A stretch of DNA of 8,508 nt from Pauljensenia sp. GTDB taxonomy: Bacteria > Actinomycetota > Actinomycetes > Actinomycetales > Actinomycetaceae. The notes beneath the pieces were generated by a model. It worked only from the letters and a program-made list of their open reading frames with translations, ran no database searches and was not told where the DNA came from. The translations under genes were made by a program, and so were the position numbers. The stretch is from NCBI GenBank assembly GCA_029983625.1, contig JASBZF010000066.1:1-8508 (forward strand), in the 5' to 3' direction. Position 1 is the stretch's first letter. Each line of letters begins with the position of its first letter. Shown here piece after piece: positions 6,955 to 8,508 of this stretch.

Positions 6955-7098
6955 CACTTTCAGCAGGTGTTCACTTTCAGCGAGCTGGGTTCTTGCCGGA
7001 CTGAGACTTCTGCTGGATTGGGATTCCTGCTGGACTGGGGTTTTTGCTGGACTGGGGTTTTTGCTGGACTGGGGTGCCGTCTGGACTGTCACTTTCAG
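6955..7098. repeat. degenerate 17-bp tandem repeat array with CACTTTCAG flanks
   Basis: Units of consensus CTGGACTGGGGTTTTTG start at 6996, 7013, 7030, 7047, 7064 and 7081, exactly 17 bp apart. The units at 7030 and 7047 are identical. Unit 7013 matches at 14 of 17 positions and unit 6996 at 12 of 17. Units 7064 and 7081 keep only the first 12 and 8 bases. CACTTTCAG also lies at 6955-6963 and 6972-6980, again 17 bp apart, and a third copy ends the array at 7090-7098. The period is not a multiple of three, so the array does not encode a repeated peptide. Confidence 0.88.
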
Positions 7099-7121
7099 TG
7101 GCTTTCAGCGGCTCTCAGTTT
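7092..7121. repeat. three 10-bp tandem repeats
   Basis: CTTTCAGTGG, CTTTCAGCGG and CTCTCAGTTT follow each other at 7092-7101, 7102-7111 and 7112-7121. The block links the 17-bp array on its left to the 21-bp array on its right and grows out of the CACTTTCAG element. Confidence 0.65.
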
Positions 7122-7203
7122 CCGGCAGGGCGGTGTCACCTTCCGGTAGGACGGTGTCGGCTCCCGACAGTGAAGTGTCGGGTTTCTTGCCGTGAGGTGT
7201 CAG
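7119..7203. repeat. degenerate 21-bp tandem repeat array reaching the permease stop codon
   Basis: Four units start at 7119, 7140, 7161 and 7182, with consensus close to CTTCCGGYAGGRCGGTGTCGG. The TGTC near each unit's end recurs at 7134, 7155, 7176 and 7198. The last unit is 22 bp and includes the permease stop (7200-7202). In one + strand frame the units would read FPAGRCH, LPVGRCR and LPTVKCR. However, that frame runs on antisense to the permease, so I do not call a gene. Confidence 0.72.
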
Positions 7204-8508
7204 TAGCGGATTGCGTCGATGGGTTTGACTTTCACGGCGGCGATAGCCGGGATAATGCCGCACAGCGCGCCGATACCCGTTGCGATCCCCACGCCGTCAA
7301 CTGCTGCTTTCATGGGGAATGCGGGGCGTTCTTGCAGAAGGATCCCCAGAGTTTCCATCGGCAGCACTCTGATGACGACGATCGCGATCCCTACGCCGAT
7401 AACACCGGCAACGAAAGTCGCGACAACTGATTCCATGAAGACCGAGAAGAACACTCTTTTCGCTGAAGCACCCATTGCGCGACGGATACCGATTTCACGA
7501 ATCCGCTGACGGACCGTGACGATCGCAACGTTCAGCAGCCCCAGAGCGCCCAGGAGGATCACGATCCCACCGATCACCATGATGATCTTGCGCACCGAGT
7601 CGAACTCGGACTGTCCGCCGTCCCATTCATCGCCGCCGTACACCTCGCTCTGCCAGCCTTTCCCAAGGACCGCAGCCAGGGCTTTCGGTAGCGCGTCACG
7701 GGCTTGTTCGACCTGATCGGGACCGACCCACACAAGCATTTCTCTTTGACCGGAACCAAAACCTCCCACGAAGGTATCGGTAAAGGGACCGGACTGGCTA
7801 AAGGGATCGGACTGGGAGTTCAGGGAGGAAGAAGCGAGCTTCGCGTAACGCCAGGCGGTGTAGTCCACGTAGAACTCCGGGGAAGCCCACGAAACTTTTG
7901 CTTTGGTGATGCCGACGACCCGGAAGGAAAGAGTGCCATCTTTTGAATGCAGGACGATCGGGTCTGTGATCGGTGATTGACCCAGGTAGTCCCAGAACAC
8001 GGAGTTAATGACGATGGGAATGACCCGGAAGTTGGCATCTGATGGAGCGATCCAGCGGCCCTGAGTGGGTTCGATCCTGAAGATCGTCGCATACGCGGGA
8101 TCTACGGCTTTGATCTGCGCGCTTTTTTCCATGTATTCAAAGTTAGGGATGATTGCGGGCCGCCCCCGGAAGCTCCCGGTTTGTTCGATCTGCGCGAACT
8201 CTTCAATTTCGATGGAGGAAGACTCGGATCGCGACCAGTATGGGATTTGGAAACGCTGGGCGACGGTTGTCATGGCATCGCCGATCTGATCGGGGGGAAG
8301 TCCTTGAGGGTCGAATGTGGGGGCTTCACCTGCGGTCGCGGAAGTGTCTGTCGTTTCGTGTGCGGGTATTTGACCTGATGCGAGAAGGGGATCTGCAACA
8401 CCTCCATTGTCACCAGCCCCGTCCTCGTCTTCTCCTGATTGGTGGGCGGAGACGTGGAGCGTCACAGCGCGCCCGCTTCCTGCTTCCACCATTTCTTTAT
8501 TGGCTTGG
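7200..8508 (-). CDS. MacB/FtsX-type ABC transporter permease, N-terminus beyond the window
   Basis: The frame stays open to the right edge: QANKE precedes the Met whose codon ends at 8492. The 435 visible residues are therefore a 5'-truncated gene, and the first helix is missing. Counted from that Met, residues 1-300 form the large extracellular domain of the MacB type. A Gly/Asp/Glu- and Thr/Ala-rich insert lies at about 18-58, and a Ser/Gly/Phe loop at 221-247 carries a small duplication. The FtsX-like core follows, with helices near 303-326, 350-377 and 397-420. Between the first two is VRQRIREIGIRRAMGAS (327-343), the conserved cytoplasmic loop that couples to the ATPase. The ending PIDAIRY is typical. 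Such permeases pair with a LolD/MacB-like ATPase to move peptides, lipids or drugs, or to signal across the membrane. The partner should lie beyond the right edge. The substrate cannot be told. Confidence 0.9.
   Translation of the reverse strand, partial: QANKEMVEAGSGRAVTLHVSAHQSGEDEDGAGDNGGVADPLLASGQIPAHETTDTSATAGEAPTFDPQGLPPDQIGDAMTTVAQRFQIPYWSRSESSSIEIEEFAQIEQTGSFRGRPAIIPNFEYMEKSAQIKAVDPAYATIFRIEPTQGRWIAPSDANFRVIPIVINSVFWDYLGQSPITDPIVLHSKDGTLSFRVVGITKAKVSWASPEFYVDYTAWRYAKLASSSLNSQSDPFSQSGPFTDTFVGGFGSGQREMLVWVGPDQVEQARDALPKALAAVLGKGWQSEVYGGDEWDGGQSEFDSVRKIIMVIGGIVILLGALGLLNVAIVTVRQRIREIGIRRAMGASAKRVFFSVFMESVVATFVAGVIGVGIAIVVIRVLPMETLGILLQERPAFPMKAAVDGVGIATGIGALCGIIPAIAAVKVKPIDAIRY
7781..7816 (-). 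repeat. 18-bp in-frame tandem duplication in the permease extracellular domain
   Basis: TAAAGGGACCGGACTGGC (7781-7798) is followed directly by a copy differing at 2 of 18 positions (7799-7816). It encodes SQSDPF-SQSGPF in the extracellular loop and keeps the reading frame. Confidence 0.85.

Larger units (their letters stand above)
6890..7199. other. 310-bp geneless spacer between convergent mutY and ABC permease
   Basis: No credible gene lies here on either strand. The spacer consists of the mutY terminator, about 20 bp of ordinary sequence, and then the 17-, 10- and 21-bp repeat blocks that fill it up to the permease stop. Short open frames crossing it give Trp/Gly/Leu-rich translations that only mirror the repeats. 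Confidence 0.8.

Noticed and set aside
6955..7203. CRISPR array
   Set aside because: The units are directly adjacent with no unique spacers and differ in period (17, 10 and 21 bp).
6967..7430. Open frames reading the repeat block, with Trp/Gly and (F/L)PxGRCx repeats
   Set aside because: The 17-bp period shifts frame every unit, and the 21-bp frame continues antisense into the ABC permease; there is no ribosome binding site or conserved domain.

Overview
The window looks like chromosomal DNA from a moderately GC-rich actinobacterium, most likely of the Actinomycetaceae type. This rests on protein character: a dCTP deaminase of the mycobacterial dUMP-forming type, a short MutY whose C-terminal domain resembles actinobacterial homologues, and a long membrane-anchored iron-sulfur reductase of the Mycobacterium tuberculosis Rv0338c (EtfD) kind. 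The genus is not determined. I found no tRNA, rRNA, CRISPR array, insertion sequence or phage gene.

Layout. (1) Bases 2-169 probably hold the last 55 codons of an upstream membrane protein. They are followed by a leader with three short repeats and a ribosome binding site. (2) A single large + strand gene (342-2804) encodes a membrane-anchored protein with two ferredoxin-type 4Fe-4S motifs and two CCG domains. (3) A convergent spacer with a hairpin separates it from a three-gene minus-strand cluster, in transcription order: dcd (5881-5300), an unrecognised 441-aa protein that starts 4 nt after the dcd stop (5295-3970), and an unrecognised membrane protein with about six helices (3878-2967). 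(4) mutY runs divergently from dcd (5933-6889), with only 51 bp between the two start codons, and ends in a strong hairpin. (5) A 310-bp geneless spacer between convergent genes is packed with degenerate tandem repeats of three periods (17, 10 and 21 bp). (6) A minus-strand MacB/FtsX-type ABC permease (7200-8508) has its N-terminus outside the window.

Function. dcd and mutY are both genome-quality genes: dcd controls dUTP/dUMP supply, and mutY removes adenine mispaired with 8-oxoguanine. They share one very short divergent control region. The two unknown genes behind dcd are probably co-transcribed with it, but nothing in their sequence ties them to nucleotide metabolism. The iron-sulfur reductase probably passes electrons between a soluble flavoprotein and the quinone pool, and no etfAB genes are in view. 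No clear new defence, mobile or biosynthetic system is visible. The most unusual items are the layered repeat block at 6955-7203 and the unrecognised gene pair behind dcd.
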